A stretch of DNA of 64,000 nt from Mesobacillus zeae (GCF_003570705.1 NZ_QWVT01000011.1:1-64000), one strand, 5' to 3'; shown: positions 27,036 to 36,858, counted from the first letter of the stretch. Notes: generated by a model from the sequence alone, not told the origin. A program made the numbers and translations.

Positions 27036-28641
27036 TTACTTCCTCCTTGGTTTCAAATGGAATGATTATGTGGAATTTCATTGCTGGTTTCATCGAAATC
27101 TTGAGTTCCCCGCCAAGTTTAGCCACGCTTTTCTGGACTAAATAAAGTCCATATCCCCGATTGCTTCCCTTGGTGGAGAAGCCTTTTTGAAAGATTTCCT
27201 GTGCAATCTCCGTTTTAATTCCCGGACCTGAATCCATAATCTCCAGATTTAAGCTTTGACTCTCGTACTTTAATTTTACCTCGACCGTTTTATGTGGGCT
27301 TTCCGCTACGGCCTCAATCGCATTGTCTATTAAATTGCCAATGATTGTAATGAGTTCATGGGTAATCTCGGCATGATTCGGTTCGGGAATCACCGATTCA
27401 TACACAATGTTTAAATCAACATTTTCTTCCCGGGCATAGCTTAATTTCCCTATAAAGAAGCCAGCTAGCGCTGGATCCTTTATATATCCTGTGATTGTTC
27501 CTATTTCATGATGGTTTTGGTCAACAATATTATGAATAAAGTCTTTCAGTTCATCGTACCATTCCATCGAAATCATCCCGAGGATGACATGCAGCCTGTT
27601 CATAAATTCATGGGACTGGGCACGGAGAGCTTCTGCATACATTTTCACACCTGTTAGCTGCTCCGCAAGCTGGTTGACTTCCGATTTATCCCTGAACGTT
27701 GCGATTGCCCCAACCACTTGTTCATTTACAATAAGCGGTACTTCATTGACGATAATGCTGTGCCCATTAATGTATTGCTCCTCATCAAGCGCGGGCTGTG
27801 CTGTTTCCATTACATGGTCCAGCTTTGAAGAATGCAGGTACTCTGTAAGCTTCATTCCAACTGCCGGCTCTTGCAACCCTGCTTTGTGATAAATGCTTAT
27901 GGCGGATTTATTGACGAGTGTAATGTTGCTTGCCCGGTCTACAGCAATGATTCCTTCGTGAGCGGATTGAAGCATTGTATCGCGTTCCTCGAGCAGTTTG
28001 GCAATCATGAAAGGTTCAAAACCGAAAAGGATTTTTTTGATGTATCTTGCGAGTAAAATGGCACCGCTGATTCCAACTAATAAACCAACGACTGTTCCAA
28101 TTAAAATATTTTTCCGCCTGGAGGTTAAGGTGTCTTCCATACTTTCTAACGAAATACCAACAGCAACAACTCCAACCTGTTTTTGATTCGAGCCATAGAC
28201 GGGTGTGAATGCCCGGACAGATTTCCCTAACGTTCCTGTTGAAGTTGAGATATGTTCATTGCCTTTTAGTGCTTCTTTTTCATCTCCGCCGACGAAATGC
28301 TTCCCAATCATTTCTGGTTTCGGATGTGATTTTCGAACTCCATCCATATCCATCACCACTACAAACATTACATTGGTCGTTGCCTGAATATCTTTGGCAT
28401 AATCTTGGATTGCCGCAGCATTACGTTTTTTCTCCAGGCCTTCAATTACAATTGGCGATTTTGCCACCATTCTCGAAACAATCATCGCTTTCTCTTCAAT
28501 GTTCTTTTTTACATGCTCGCCAGTGGTCTGGCTGATTAGTAAATCAGTTACAACTAATGATAATAGCACCACGATCACCACAAAAAATATAATGAGTGTA
28601 CTGATTTTCATGCGTTTATTATACAAACCATCCACCCTCAA
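27025..28641 (-). CDS. dctS: CitA/DcuS-family sensor histidine kinase (DctS-like)
   Basis: This 538-residue membrane kinase has an N-terminal helix (LIIFFVVIVVLLSLVVTDLL), an extracytoplasmic PASTA-unrelated PDC/sCache sensor with FVVVMDMDGVRKSHPKPEMI, a second helix (VGLLVGISGAILLARYI), a cytoplasmic PAS domain, then the phosphorylated His in AQSHEFMNRLHVILG. ATP-binding motifs follow: LIDNAIEAV, EIMDSGPGI, GFSTKGSNRGYGLYLV. The sensor motif family binds C4-dicarboxylates or citrate. Its start is uncertain: TTG 28641, TTG 28626 behind AGGGTGG, and ATG 28611 are all possible. It controls the downstream regulator by phosphotransfer. Confidence 0.92.
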   Translation of the reverse strand: MRVDGLYNKRMKISTLIIFFVVIVVLLSLVVTDLLISQTTGEHVKKNIEEKAMIVSRMVAKSPIVIEGLEKKRNAAAIQDYAKDIQATTNVMFVVVMDMDGVRKSHPKPEMIGKHFVGGDEKEALKGNEHISTSTGTLGKSVRAFTPVYGSNQKQVGVVAVGISLESMEDTLTSRRKNILIGTVVGLLVGISGAILLARYIKKILFGFEPFMIAKLLEERDTMLQSAHEGIIAVDRASNITLVNKSAISIYHKAGLQEPAVGMKLTEYLHSSKLDHVMETAQPALDEEQYINGHSIIVNEVPLIVNEQVVGAIATFRDKSEVNQLAEQLTGVKMYAEALRAQSHEFMNRLHVILGMISMEWYDELKDFIHNIVDQNHHEIGTITGYIKDPALAGFFIGKLSYAREENVDLNIVYESVIPEPNHAEITHELITIIGNLIDNAIEAVAESPHKTVEVKLKYESQSLNLEIMDSGPGIKTEIAQEIFQKGFSTKGSNRGYGLYLVQKSVAKLGGELKISMKPAMKFHIIIPFETKEEVNDD

Positions 28642-29034
28642 TTCAGGTTCTCTCTATCTTCTATTTTACTAGATGGGCGGGGGTTATCCTACCATGCAGA
28701 ACGTAAAGGTGAGGGGGTGAATATCATAATGTAGCCGTAAAAAGGTTTTGAAGGGACAGGATGTGCCGATTTTGAGACTGATTCATACCATGCCGCTAAT
28801 GTACAACTCCAATGACTGGAAGATGTTCCATCGGTGCTTCGAAAGTCTCGGATGATCTCTCTCAAAAATAAAGAGGTGGAATTTGAGGGTAAAAATAGTT
28901 TAACTGTAGTGGAAGAAATTTGGCATTGTGGTTTGGAAAAAAATTTCTCGTTATCCGCAACACTTGCTGCAAAAATGATGCAATATATACTATGCTTACA
29001 AGTACTGAACCTTATTAAGAAGGGGGCAAGGATA
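28642..29034. other. Intergenic region with an unidentified gene scrap
   Basis: A plus-strand frame (about 28731-28856) reads KVLKGQDVPILRLIHTMPLM, then YNSNDWKMFHRCFESLG and a stop. It looks like a protein C-terminus but has no recognisable start or family. The following bases to 29019 are open in frame with the HD gene but poorly supported. The HD gene's ribosome site AAGGGGG is at 29020-29026. Confidence 0.3.
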
Positions 29035-30021
29035 TTGAAATTAGTGGATAAAATGTATGGAGAATTCATCCTTGAACCTGTTTTGGAAGAGCTTATCAAT
29101 AGTGCGGCTGTACAGCGGTTAAAAAAGATTCATCAAGGCGGTGCGAGCTACCTGGTGAATGAACAATGGAATGGCACAAGATATGAGCATTCCGTTGGTG
29201 TCATGCTTTTGATCAGGCAGCTTGGCGGCAGCATTGAGGAGCAAATCGCGGGGTTATTGCATGATGTATCGCATACTGCTTTTTCCCATGTGATTGATTA
29301 TGTGTTTGATGAAAAAAATGAAGACTACCATGAGAAAATATTCACTGAAGTGATCGAAGGGTCGGATATTTCGACGATACTGGTCAGGTACGGTTTGGAA
29401 GAAAAAAATATCATGGAAGACTTATCGCAGTGGAGTATACTGGAGCAGCCTTTACCTGAATTGTGCGCGGACCGGATCGATTATACATTGAGGGATATGC
29501 TGCATTTCGGTGTAATTTCCTTGGAGGAAATAGAAACTTTTCTGTCTCATCTTGTTATGATCGAAGGAAAGATTTGCATCGATGATATAGGGCAGGCAGA
29601 GTGGTTTGTGGATACATATTATAAAGAAGTGATAGATTATTTCCTGGATCCCTTAAATATTTATGGTTATACCATCCTTTCTCAAGCATTAAAGATAGCG
29701 CTTAGGAAAAACATCCTGAAACCGAATTATTTCTTGAGAACGGACGAGGAAGTAATGGATTTATTATATCGCTCGAATGATGAAGAAGTTATCCGCTTAC
29801 TAAGGAAGCTTCAGGAAGATGTTATCCTGATGGAAGATGAAGAGGAATTTGATTATCACATGAAACAGAAAGAGCGGCTGATCGATCCGCCCGTCTGGAT
29901 GGGGAACAAACTAGTAATGGCCTCCTCGATCTCCGGGAAAGTTGCAAGACAAACAAAAAGGGCATCCGTAAAGGCCCAAAAAGGAGTTCACCTGCGGGTG
30001 GTTCGGAAGCATAACCAATAA
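29035..30021 (+). CDS. HD domain phosphohydrolase
   Basis: This 328-residue protein belongs to the YwfO/YdhJ-type HD hydrolases, usually nucleotide (dNTP or other) phosphohydrolases. The metal ligands are visible in order: RYEHSVGV (His), LLHDVSHTAFSH (His-Asp, His) and CADRIDYTL (Asp). The opening DKMYGEFILEPVLEELINSA and RLKKIHQGGASYL fit the family. TTG 29035 follows AAGGGGGCAAGGAT; the longer frame from 28834 has no ribosome site and a poorly conserved extension. The substrate cannot be decided from sequence. It is a single-gene unit with its own terminator. Confidence 0.88.
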   Translation: MKLVDKMYGEFILEPVLEELINSAAVQRLKKIHQGGASYLVNEQWNGTRYEHSVGVMLLIRQLGGSIEEQIAGLLHDVSHTAFSHVIDYVFDEKNEDYHEKIFTEVIEGSDISTILVRYGLEEKNIMEDLSQWSILEQPLPELCADRIDYTLRDMLHFGVISLEEIETFLSHLVMIEGKICIDDIGQAEWFVDTYYKEVIDYFLDPLNIYGYTILSQALKIALRKNILKPNYFLRTDEEVMDLLYRSNDEEVIRLLRKLQEDVILMEDEEEFDYHMKQKERLIDPPVWMGNKLVMASSISGKVARQTKRASVKAQKGVHLRVVRKHNQ

Positions 30022-30031
30022 TATATAAATG

Positions 30032-30060
30032 AGGCTCCCCGGAAACTCGGGGAGCCTTTA
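30032..30060. terminator. Hairpin between convergent genes
   Basis: AGGCTCCCCG (30032-30041) and CGGGGAGCCT (30048-30057) form a 10-bp stem. The T-run is short on both sides, so efficiency is uncertain. Confidence 0.7.
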
Positions 30061-30067
30061 AAGAGTT

Positions 30068-30271
30068 TTAGACATTTTTCTTTCTTGAAGTGAAAGTATT
30101 GATGATTAACGAGACAATGCCTGCGAAAAATGCTAGCCACGCAATCGGGATTAAAAAGAATGGTTCATTAAGCGTGCCGTCGGGTGCGACTTCTGAACCG
30201 ATCATGTTGTAGGCAATCAAGCATACAGCTGAAATAATAAAGGGAACCAACATTAACATTGCTTTTTTCAT
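30068..30271 (-). CDS. DUF3955 family small membrane protein
   Basis: This 67-residue protein has two transmembrane helices (LMLVPFIISAVCLIAYNMIG and LIPIAWLAFFAGIVSLIIN) separated by the conserved VAPDGTLNEPFF loop of the DUF3955 family. Start ATG 30271 follows AAGGTAAGGTG at 7 nt. It is the last gene of a three-gene operon with a Cro/CI-type regulator and a DUF2975 membrane protein. The function is unknown. Confidence 0.8.
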   Translation of the reverse strand: MKKAMLMLVPFIISAVCLIAYNMIGSEVAPDGTLNEPFFLIPIAWLAFFAGIVSLIINTFTSRKKNV

Positions 30272-30337
30272 TTCATTCACCTTACCTTAAATTATTTAAA
30301 TTCATTCCGTTGGCAGAGCAATCAGGCTTTCGGGATC

Positions 30338-30547
30338 TTAATCATCGCTTCTGTATTCAAGGATGTCACCGGGCTGGCAGTCGAGAGCCTTGCAGATAGC
30401 TTCTAGTGTAGAGAACCGGACCGCTTTCGCCTTGCCATTTTTCAAGATGGATAGGTTCGCCATCGTGATACCGACTTTTTCGGTTAGTTCAGTCACACTC
30501 ATTTTCCTCTTTGCTAACATCACATCAATATTAATGATAATTGCCAT
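30338..30547 (-). CDS. Cro/CI-type small HTH regulator (YozG-like)
   Basis: This 69-residue regulator is essentially one helix-turn-helix: MLAKRKMSVTELTEKVGITM, ANLSILKNGKAKAVRFSTLE, AICKALDCQPGDILEY. Start ATG 30547 follows GAGGTG at 6 nt, inside the end of the DUF2975 gene, so the two are translationally linked. YozG with YoaS (DUF2975) in B. subtilis has the same order. It probably autoregulates the operon. Confidence 0.88.
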   Translation of the reverse strand: MAIIINIDVMLAKRKMSVTELTEKVGITMANLSILKNGKAKAVRFSTLEAICKALDCQPGDILEYRSDD

Positions 30548-30557
30548 CTCTTTCACC

Positions 30558-31034
30558 TCAGACTGTTAAATCGTTCTCGGATTTTATATCAAGAGCGTTT
30601 TTTAATAACATCTGAAGGACTGCCGAGAAAAGTGCAATGACTACAGATGCGAAAATGACAGTGGCAACAATGATGACGACACCTGGATGAAGGGCGTTTT
30701 CGAAAAATAAGAGCAGGCTTCCAAATGCATATAGGACGCTGATAGAAATTGCACAGTATTTGATGTGTTTCAGCGTTTTTACGGCTTCTTCGGAGAATGC
30801 CTTATTACGGTCAATGCAATTCAGAAGCTTCAGTGCCTGGTACAGGGCGAAATAAAATGGTATGGCCGTCGCATATACGCCAATTAAAACGGGATACTGG
30901 AGCCCGGAAAATTCCGGGAATCTGTCTGCCGTCTCCTGTGCCAAACCAGGAAAATAAAAAATGCACAGGGAGAGCGATATTATTCCAACAATCGAAACCG
31001 CTGCCTCTAAGGAGAAAGTTGTTCCTTTTTTCAA
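30558..31034 (-). CDS. DUF2975 family membrane protein (YoaS-like)
   Basis: This protein of about 158 residues has four transmembrane helices (SIVGIISLSLCIFYFPGLA; YPVLIGVYATAIPFYFALYQ; IKYCAISISVLYAFGSLLLF; VVIIVATVIFASVVIALFSA) and the LLNCIDRNKAFSEEAVKTLK loop characteristic of DUF2975. TTG 31034 lies 6 nt after GAGGTG, the same spacing as the next gene. It is the first gene of the operon; the stop overlaps the ribosome site region of the HTH gene. The role of such membrane/HTH pairs is unknown. Confidence 0.82.
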   Translation of the reverse strand: MKKGTTFSLEAAVSIVGIISLSLCIFYFPGLAQETADRFPEFSGLQYPVLIGVYATAIPFYFALYQALKLLNCIDRNKAFSEEAVKTLKHIKYCAISISVLYAFGSLLLFFENALHPGVVIIVATVIFASVVIALFSAVLQMLLKNALDIKSENDLTV

Positions 31035-31601
31035 GGAAAGCACCTCACTTGTATATCGTTGATTTCATTCTAGCACGCTATTTATTGTTTTTCAATAAAT
31101 ATTTCTCTTAAATCATTAATTTTTATCTGTTTATTATGTAGAAGGAGTTTTTTTTTATTGTAGATAGAAAAAGTAAAAGAGCAGGGCTCAGTCCCTGTTG
31201 AAGTAGAGCACTTTTACATCATGACGTACCCGCAAACAACCTGGTGATTGGCAAGAGGGTGAAGGATATGCTTAAGGGCAAGAACCCCGGTACGGAGTTC
31301 TTCCTGAAGAGATAAGGCAGCTGGTAGTATAGGTTCTTTTCGGTTAGCCGAAATGAAAAAATAGTAGTTATCTGCGTCTGTGAAGTGTTCAATACTACTC
31401 AAAGCAAGTTAATAATTTAATAAACTAGTTGGATTTTTTCATGAGCGATATCATAAAGATAATGGTAATATTATTAAAAAAAACGATCCATTTACTGCGG
31501 CAAAAAGTGAATGTAACACATTTTTTATATCTAGAACTGAGAATTAGAAAGGAGCAGGGCTAAGCGCTCCTGCTCAATAAATCTATAGAAGTTTAGTCCG
31601 T
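31035..31601. other. AT-rich intergenic region, no supported gene
   Basis: The region is AT-rich with homopolymer runs. A 62-codon minus-strand frame at 31214-31402 (contains YYFFISANRKEPILPAALSL) has coding-like composition but no ribosome site, and may be a relic. A GAGCAGGGCTAAGCGCTCCTGCTC stretch (31552-31575) forms an 11-bp imperfect palindrome after the molybdoenzyme gene on the minus strand, probably part of its terminator. Confidence 0.35.
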
Positions 31602-32672
31602 TCATTCTGCTTTAACCTTAATTTGATCTATCGCATGATAGCCGTAGCCTTTTCTATTCCAAAAAGGAAGTGCTGGCTGTGTCTGGCCGGTTGAATCGGT
31701 TGCTTTCGACAAGACCGTGTATTCGCCTTTTTCTAATATTGTCCATTCATAAGACCAGGAAACCCACTCGTAGCTCATGTCATCAGAATAATCCATGTTT
31801 GCTTTTGCCCATGTCCGCCCGTTATCTGTGCTGACTTCTACCTTTGTGACCGTGCCTTTTCCTGTCCAAGCAATGCCTTTGATGGAGTGCTTTCCAGTAT
31901 TCAAAATATCCATGTCCAATGGTTTCTGTATCGTAGAATTTACATTTATTGTAGTGACGGGAAAAGCATTGTTATCATTCTCTTTACTCGGATAATACAC
32001 GTAATCAATCGATTGAAAAGGCCCGGAAAAATGAGAGCCGATAATACTTATTCGCTTAATCCACTTGACGGAGGCCATTGCATACCACTGCGGAACGATT
32101 AACCGAAGCGGATAGCCATGCTTGAATGGAATTGGACGATGATTATATTCATAGGCAATCATCGTGTCAGGGTGTAGCGCCTTCTCAATGGGCAAACTCC
32201 TGGAAAAAGTATAAACCTGATCCAGATCTGTCCTTTCTCCATAATCATAGCCTTCGACGACAACTTCTTTTGCCCCTTCTTTTATCCCGGTGTGCTCAAG
32301 TAAGGCACTTAATGGAACACCTTTCCAGATACCTTGGCTAATGGCACCCTTTTCCCACTGTTCACCAAATACTTTAGGTTCAAACAGGCTGCGCTTGTCT
32401 CCAGAGCATTCAAGCACCACTTTCAATGTTTTAGACGGCAAACGAAGAAGGTCATTCATGGACAGAAGTGCAGGCGATGTGACCAGCCCATCAATAGGCA
32501 GCCAATAATTTGAATAAGAAAGTGCAGGGTATGAAAAGTGGTTCCGCCGATAAAATAACTTGTGTTTCACAATGTCCGACTGAATAAATTGAATGGGTGT
32601 CTCCTGGTTTTCAGGCATGAGACTGCGTGTCGTTAAATAGGGCCGCACTACAGGCTGTTTTGGTTCTGACAT
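31602..32672 (-). CDS. Sulfite-oxidase-like molybdopterin enzyme
   Basis: This 356-residue protein has the oxidoreductase molybdopterin-binding domain (about residues 40-215) and the C-terminal Mo-co dimerisation domain (about 240-350, with GIAWTGKGTVTKVEVSTDNG and WSYEWTILEKGEYTVLSKAT). The Mo-coordinating Cys is Cys89 in KVVLECSGDKRS. WKGVPLSALLEHTGI, EYNHRPIPFKHGYPLRLIVP and WYAMASVKWIKRI are family motifs. It would oxidise sulfite or a related compound using a molybdenum cofactor. There is no Tat signal and no heme domain, so it is apparently cytoplasmic and needs another electron acceptor. It stands alone; no cofactor genes are near. Confidence 0.9.
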   Translation of the reverse strand: MSEPKQPVVRPYLTTRSLMPENQETPIQFIQSDIVKHKLFYRRNHFSYPALSYSNYWLPIDGLVTSPALLSMNDLLRLPSKTLKVVLECSGDKRSLFEPKVFGEQWEKGAISQGIWKGVPLSALLEHTGIKEGAKEVVVEGYDYGERTDLDQVYTFSRSLPIEKALHPDTMIAYEYNHRPIPFKHGYPLRLIVPQWYAMASVKWIKRISIIGSHFSGPFQSIDYVYYPSKENDNNAFPVTTINVNSTIQKPLDMDILNTGKHSIKGIAWTGKGTVTKVEVSTDNGRTWAKANMDYSDDMSYEWVSWSYEWTILEKGEYTVLSKATDSTGQTQPALPFWNRKGYGYHAIDQIKVKAE

Positions 32673-32867
32673 AGCTTCCTCCTGGCAAGAAAAGGATGAT
32701 GGATTATGTATATGTCGATTGCACTTTAATTAGGTTATTTTTAGTTCTGAAAAGTGAATAGCGGGTTGGGAGGAGGATTATGGAACACTCAAGCAAACCA
32801 TATCAAAAAGAGGAATTTTTAGTTATAATAGAGGCTACAAAAATAAAGAATGAACGGAGAATACGAA

Positions 32868-33209
32868 ATGTCTAATTTGCCTAATTGCCCTAAATGTAAT
32901 TCTGAATACACGTATGAGGATGGCAGTCTTTTTGTATGCCCAGAGTGTGCCCATGAGTGGAATTTAGAGTCAGAAGAGGCGGTAAGTGATGACGTAAAGG
33001 TCGTTAAAGATGCCAATGGAAATGTTTTAAGTGATGGCGACGCAGTCACAGTCATCAAAGACCTGAAAGTAAAAGGGACATCATCCGTCATAAAAATCGG
33101 CACAAAAGTAAAAAGCATTCGCCTAGTGGACGGCGACCACGATATTGACTGCAAAATTGATGGTTTTGGAGCGATGAAGCTGAAATCTGAATTTGTGAAA
33201 AAAGTTTAA
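32868..33209 (+). CDS. PhnA/YjdM family zinc-ribbon protein
   Basis: This 113-residue protein begins with a zinc ribbon ([20 protein letters not shown], then CPECAHEW) and ends with a PhnA beta domain ([40 protein letters not shown]). The family was named for alkylphosphonate utilisation, but its real role is unclear and phosphonate genes are absent here. ATG 32868 follows AACGGAG. Confidence 0.9.
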   Translation: MSNLPNCPKCNSEYTYEDGSLFVCPECAHEWNLESEEAVSDDVKVVKDANGNVLSDGDAVTVIKDLKVKGTSSVIKIGTKVKSIRLVDGDHDIDCKIDGFGAMKLKSEFVKKV

Positions 33210-33228
33210 TGGTGTTGGTCTCATAAAA

Positions 33229-33268
33229 AGAAGGAGGGCAGAAATAATAAACGCCATCCTTCTTTTTT
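33229..33268 (+). terminator. Terminator after the PhnA-like gene
   Basis: AGAAGGAGGGC (33229-33239) pairs with GCCATCCTTCT (from 33253), with one mismatch, followed by TTTTT. Confidence 0.85.
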
Positions 33269-33447
33269 CTTGTTATTTCCCCAAAAACAGCGGGCAATTC
33301 AATATCCGGTCTGCATCCTTCGACAATTTCCCCGGAAATGATGTAGTTTTCAACTGAAAACCACCGCATTAACCCGCTGCATTCCTTATGGAGCTTATTG
33401 TGGTAAAATCTTGATGAAAAGAGTCTCTCCGGAAAGGAGCTAGTCAC

Positions 33448-36400
33448 TTGAATATAGAGTTGCGTAAAGAAATGATCGAAGAAATGTGTGGCGCAGTCTC
33501 CTTGAAAAGAGGGGATTCTTTCTATCGCTCGAATAAAGTCATTTTTGAACAGTATCTTCCTGATCTCTGTGAAGCGACAGTGAAAGGAAAAGAAAATTTC
33601 CATGTTACAGTAAAAAAGTCAGCACAAGGGGACATTTCTGCCCAATGCAGCTGTCCAAAGCTGGCATCTGTGAAATGGGAATGCCAGCATGTAGCGGCGG
33701 TGCTGCTGTCGATATATGAACGTCAACGTCGAAACCCTTCCCGGAATCAAGCACTGACAAAAGGATTAATGGGTCTCTTCACCGACCAGCCTGTGAGAAT
33801 CAGCAAACAGAAGTCTCACTTTGAAGATAGAGAGATTTTAGATGTGACTTTTACAATCAAACCTGTCCTCGCAGGAAAGGGGACACATTTGTTTGGAATA
33901 GAAGCTAGGGTAGGCTCAGCTGTTGTACCAAATATCCGTGAGTTTTTAAATTCCGTGAAAGAAGGCCGACCTAGCTGGATTTCTCCTTCGTTTGAATTTG
34001 ACCCCGGCCTTCATTGCTTTCAAAAAGAAACAGATGCTGTGATTCAACAGCTTATCAGTGTGATACAAGAAGAAAAAGTATATATTAAACCGCTGTCTGA
34101 AGCATCAATTGATCACATTAATGATTGCAGGATCATCCTTTCACCTTCTTCGTGGGAAAAACTTCTCCCTTTATTGGTAAATTCTCCATTGGCAGAGCTG
34201 GAGAACGGTGGTAATAAATATGCCGGATTGGACCTGTCGGATGGGCCGTTGCCTTTAGTGTTTGATTTTTTGGAAGAGGAAGGCTGCGCCCAGCTGGAGA
34301 TAAAGGGACTAGAGCTCATGAACGTGATGGATTCCTACGGGATTGTCCTTTTCAGGGGGAAATTGCATCAGCTGGAACATGAAGATTGCCAGCGTTTGTC
34401 AGACTTAGAACAAATGCTTGATGCTTCAGGAACGCAGCAAATTAGCATCCCTCAAGAGCAGCTGGGCTTCTTCTTGGAAAAAGTGGTTCCAGGTCTGAGA
34501 AGACTGGGAAAAGTGAATATCTCTCATACAATATCCAAGAGGATGGCAGAGACTCCGTTAATTGCCAAGCTTTATTTAGACCGTGTGAAAAACAGGCTGC
34601 TGGCAGGGCTCGAATTTCACTATGGAAATATTGTCATCAATCCATTGGAAAGCCGCCAGCCTCAGACAAAATCCTTGTTTATACGGGATGTTGAATCTGA
34701 AGAGGCAATTCTAACGCTAATGGATGAAAGCTCGTTTGCCAAAACGGACGGCGGATATTATTTGCAAAACGAGGAATTGGAGTACGAGTTTTTGTATCAT
34801 ACCGTTCCAAAGCTTCAAAAGCTTGTACAGATTTATGCAACTACGGCCGTAAGGAACCGGATTTTTCGGAGGAGCGCACCTCCTCAAGTCAGGGTGAGAG
34901 TAAAAAAGGAACGGACCAATTGGCTGGAATTTAAATTTGAATTAGATGGCATTCCCGAAAAGGATATTCGCGAGGTTCTCCAGGCTATTGAAGAAAAACG
35001 AAAGTATTACCGCTTACGGAATGGCTCCTTGCTTTCGCTGGAGGCAAGGGAGTATGAGGAAATCCATCGTTTTCTGCATGCCCTTCCAGTCCAGAAAGAA
35101 GATTGGGAGAGCAGCATGGAGATGCCTTTTATCCGTGGTCTTCAGGCTCTTGATTCAGTTGAAGAGTCTGTATTAAAACGCGAGGATTCATTCCATAGGT
35201 TTATGGAAAGCCTCAGCAATCAGGATGATTCAGAATTCGAGGTGCCAAAAAGTCTGGACCATGTATTGCGGGACTATCAAAAAAGGGGTTTCAAGTGGAT
35301 GAAAACCCTCGCTAAATATGGCTTTGGCGGTATTCTTGCGGATGATATGGGACTTGGCAAAACGCTGCAAAGCATTACGTTCATCCTGTCCGAGCTGCCC
35401 GAAATCCGGAGAAGGAAGCATCCGATCCTGATTGTTTGTCCTTCTTCTTTAATGTATAACTGGCTGAGTGAAATAAAGAAATTCACTCCTGAAGTAAGTG
35501 TTGCAGTCATTAATGGCGATAGAGAAGAGAGAATGCAAGGATTGAAGATGTTAAATGGGCATGATGTGCTGATTACTTCCTATCCTTTGTTGCGTAAGGA
35601 CATAAAGGAGTATGAGAAACAGGCCTTCCACACGGTATTTTTTGATGAGGCACAGGCATTCAAAAACCCGTTGACACAGACGGCAAAAGCAGTGCAAAAG
35701 CTGCGGTCGGATTACCGATTTGCGCTTACAGGAACGCCGGTAGAGAATGCACAAGAAGAGTTGTGGTCCATTTACCACGTTGTCTTTCCCGGGTTATTCC
35801 AGGGGTTAAAGGAATACAGTAACCTGTCACGAAAAAAAATCGCAAGGCGGATCCGTCCGTTTCTGCTGCGAAGGATGAAAGAAGATGTTCTTTCAGAGCT
35901 TCCTGAAAAAATCGAATCAATGGAGACGGTCGAGTTGTTTCCTGAGCAGAAGAAACTGTACGCTGCCTATTTGGCAAAACTGCGCCACGATACGCTGAAG
36001 CATTTAAATAAGCAGACACTTAAAAAGAACCGGATCAAAATCCTGGCTGGTTTGACGCGCCTGCGGCAGATATGCTGCCATCCAGCATTGTTTGTGGACG
36101 GCTATAAAGGAAGTTCGGCAAAATTTGAGCAGCTTCTGCAGCTGATCGAGGAGTCGAGGCTTTCGAACAGGCGGTTGCTGATTTTTTCACAGTTTACCAA
36201 AATGCTGGAGCTTATCGGCCGGGAGTTAACGCTTCAAGGATTGGTTTTTTTCTATCTAGATGGACAAACTCCTTCGGAAGAACGCCTGGAGATTAGTAAT
36301 CGATTTAATGAAGGGGAACGTGATCTGTTTCTCATCTCATTAAAAGCAGGAGGAACAGGCCTCAACCTGACAGGCGCCGATACTGTTATCCTGTATGACA

Positions 36401-36627
36401 GCTGGTGGAATCCGGCAGTGGAGGAGCAGGCAGCTGACCGTGCCCATCGAATGGGCCAGACTCATGTCGTACAGGTCATCAAGCTCATTACCCGGGGTAC
36501 GATCGAAGAAAAGATAAATGAACTGCAAGATAGAAAAAGGAACCTAATTGAAGAAATCATCGATATTGATGAAAAAACATCATCAGCTCTTACCGAAGAA
36601 GATATAAGGGAGATATTGAGGATATAA
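33448..36627 (+). CDS. SWIM zinc-finger SNF2/RapA-type DNA helicase
   Basis: This 1059-residue protein has an N-terminal SWIM zinc motif (CSCPKLASVKWECQHVAAVLL, CxC...CxH), a long bacterial SNF2-associated region, and a C-terminal SNF2 ATPase. The helicase motifs are DDMGLGKTLQSITFILS (motif I), FFDEAQAFKN (II), ALTGTPVENAQEELWSIYH (III), then LLIFSQFTKMLELIGREL, SLKAGGTGLNLTGADTVILY and DRAHRMGQTHVVQVIKLI (V-VI). It would translocate on double-stranded DNA and remodel protein-DNA complexes. The start is TTG 33448, 8 nt after AAAGGAG. It is monocistronic and typical of Bacillus. The cellular role is unknown. Confidence 0.93.
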   Translation: MNIELRKEMIEEMCGAVSLKRGDSFYRSNKVIFEQYLPDLCEATVKGKENFHVTVKKSAQGDISAQCSCPKLASVKWECQHVAAVLLSIYERQRRNPSRNQALTKGLMGLFTDQPVRISKQKSHFEDREILDVTFTIKPVLAGKGTHLFGIEARVGSAVVPNIREFLNSVKEGRPSWISPSFEFDPGLHCFQKETDAVIQQLISVIQEEKVYIKPLSEASIDHINDCRIILSPSSWEKLLPLLVNSPLAELENGGNKYAGLDLSDGPLPLVFDFLEEEGCAQLEIKGLELMNVMDSYGIVLFRGKLHQLEHEDCQRLSDLEQMLDASGTQQISIPQEQLGFFLEKVVPGLRRLGKVNISHTISKRMAETPLIAKLYLDRVKNRLLAGLEFHYGNIVINPLESRQPQTKSLFIRDVESEEAILTLMDESSFAKTDGGYYLQNEELEYEFLYHTVPKLQKLVQIYATTAVRNRIFRRSAPPQVRVRVKKERTNWLEFKFELDGIPEKDIREVLQAIEEKRKYYRLRNGSLLSLEAREYEEIHRFLHALPVQKEDWESSMEMPFIRGLQALDSVEESVLKREDSFHRFMESLSNQDDSEFEVPKSLDHVLRDYQKRGFKWMKTLAKYGFGGILADDMGLGKTLQSITFILSELPEIRRRKHPILIVCPSSLMYNWLSEIKKFTPEVSVAVINGDREERMQGLKMLNGHDVLITSYPLLRKDIKEYEKQAFHTVFFDEAQAFKNPLTQTAKAVQKLRSDYRFALTGTPVENAQEELWSIYHVVFPGLFQGLKEYSNLSRKKIARRIRPFLLRRMKEDVLSELPEKIESMETVELFPEQKKLYAAYLAKLRHDTLKHLNKQTLKKNRIKILAGLTRLRQICCHPALFVDGYKGSSAKFEQLLQLIEESRLSNRRLLIFSQFTKMLELIGRELTLQGLVFFYLDGQTPSEERLEISNRFNEGERDLFLISLKAGGTGLNLTGADTVILYDSWWNPAVEEQAADRAHRMGQTHVVQVIKLITRGTIEEKINELQDRKRNLIEEIIDIDEKTSSALTEEDIREILRI

Positions 36628-36714
36628 GAGGAATGAAGCCTATGGGTTTTTTCCTTTAGACTGTTGTGAAAAGAATCATTTTGAAGATCAGATAAGAGAT
36701 TAGGTTAGCAAAGG

Positions 36715-36758
36715 TCGTCCTTACCAAGCTAATTTTAGCTTGGTAAGGGCGATTTTTT
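36715..36758 (+). terminator. Hairpin terminator at the start of repeat copy B
   Basis: CCTTACCAAGCTAA and TAGCTTGGTAAGG form a strong stem flanked by TCGT and GCGATTTTTT. It strongly resembles, in reverse, the hairpin at 63262-63305 (TTACCTAGCTAA / TTAGCTAGGCAA). Confidence 0.8.
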
Positions 36759-36858
36759 ATGTTCAGGTCGGTTTTCTTGAGCTCAATGATTTGTTTTTAG
36801 AAAATTTTTAAAGAAAAATGAGCCCATCTGCTTCTTTAAAAGAAATATTATGTAAACT

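Noticed and set aside
31214-31402. 62-codon minus-strand frame with coding-like composition
   Set aside because: The only start is a TTG without a ribosome site and no family is recognised; at most a relic, so it is described only in the intergenic entry.
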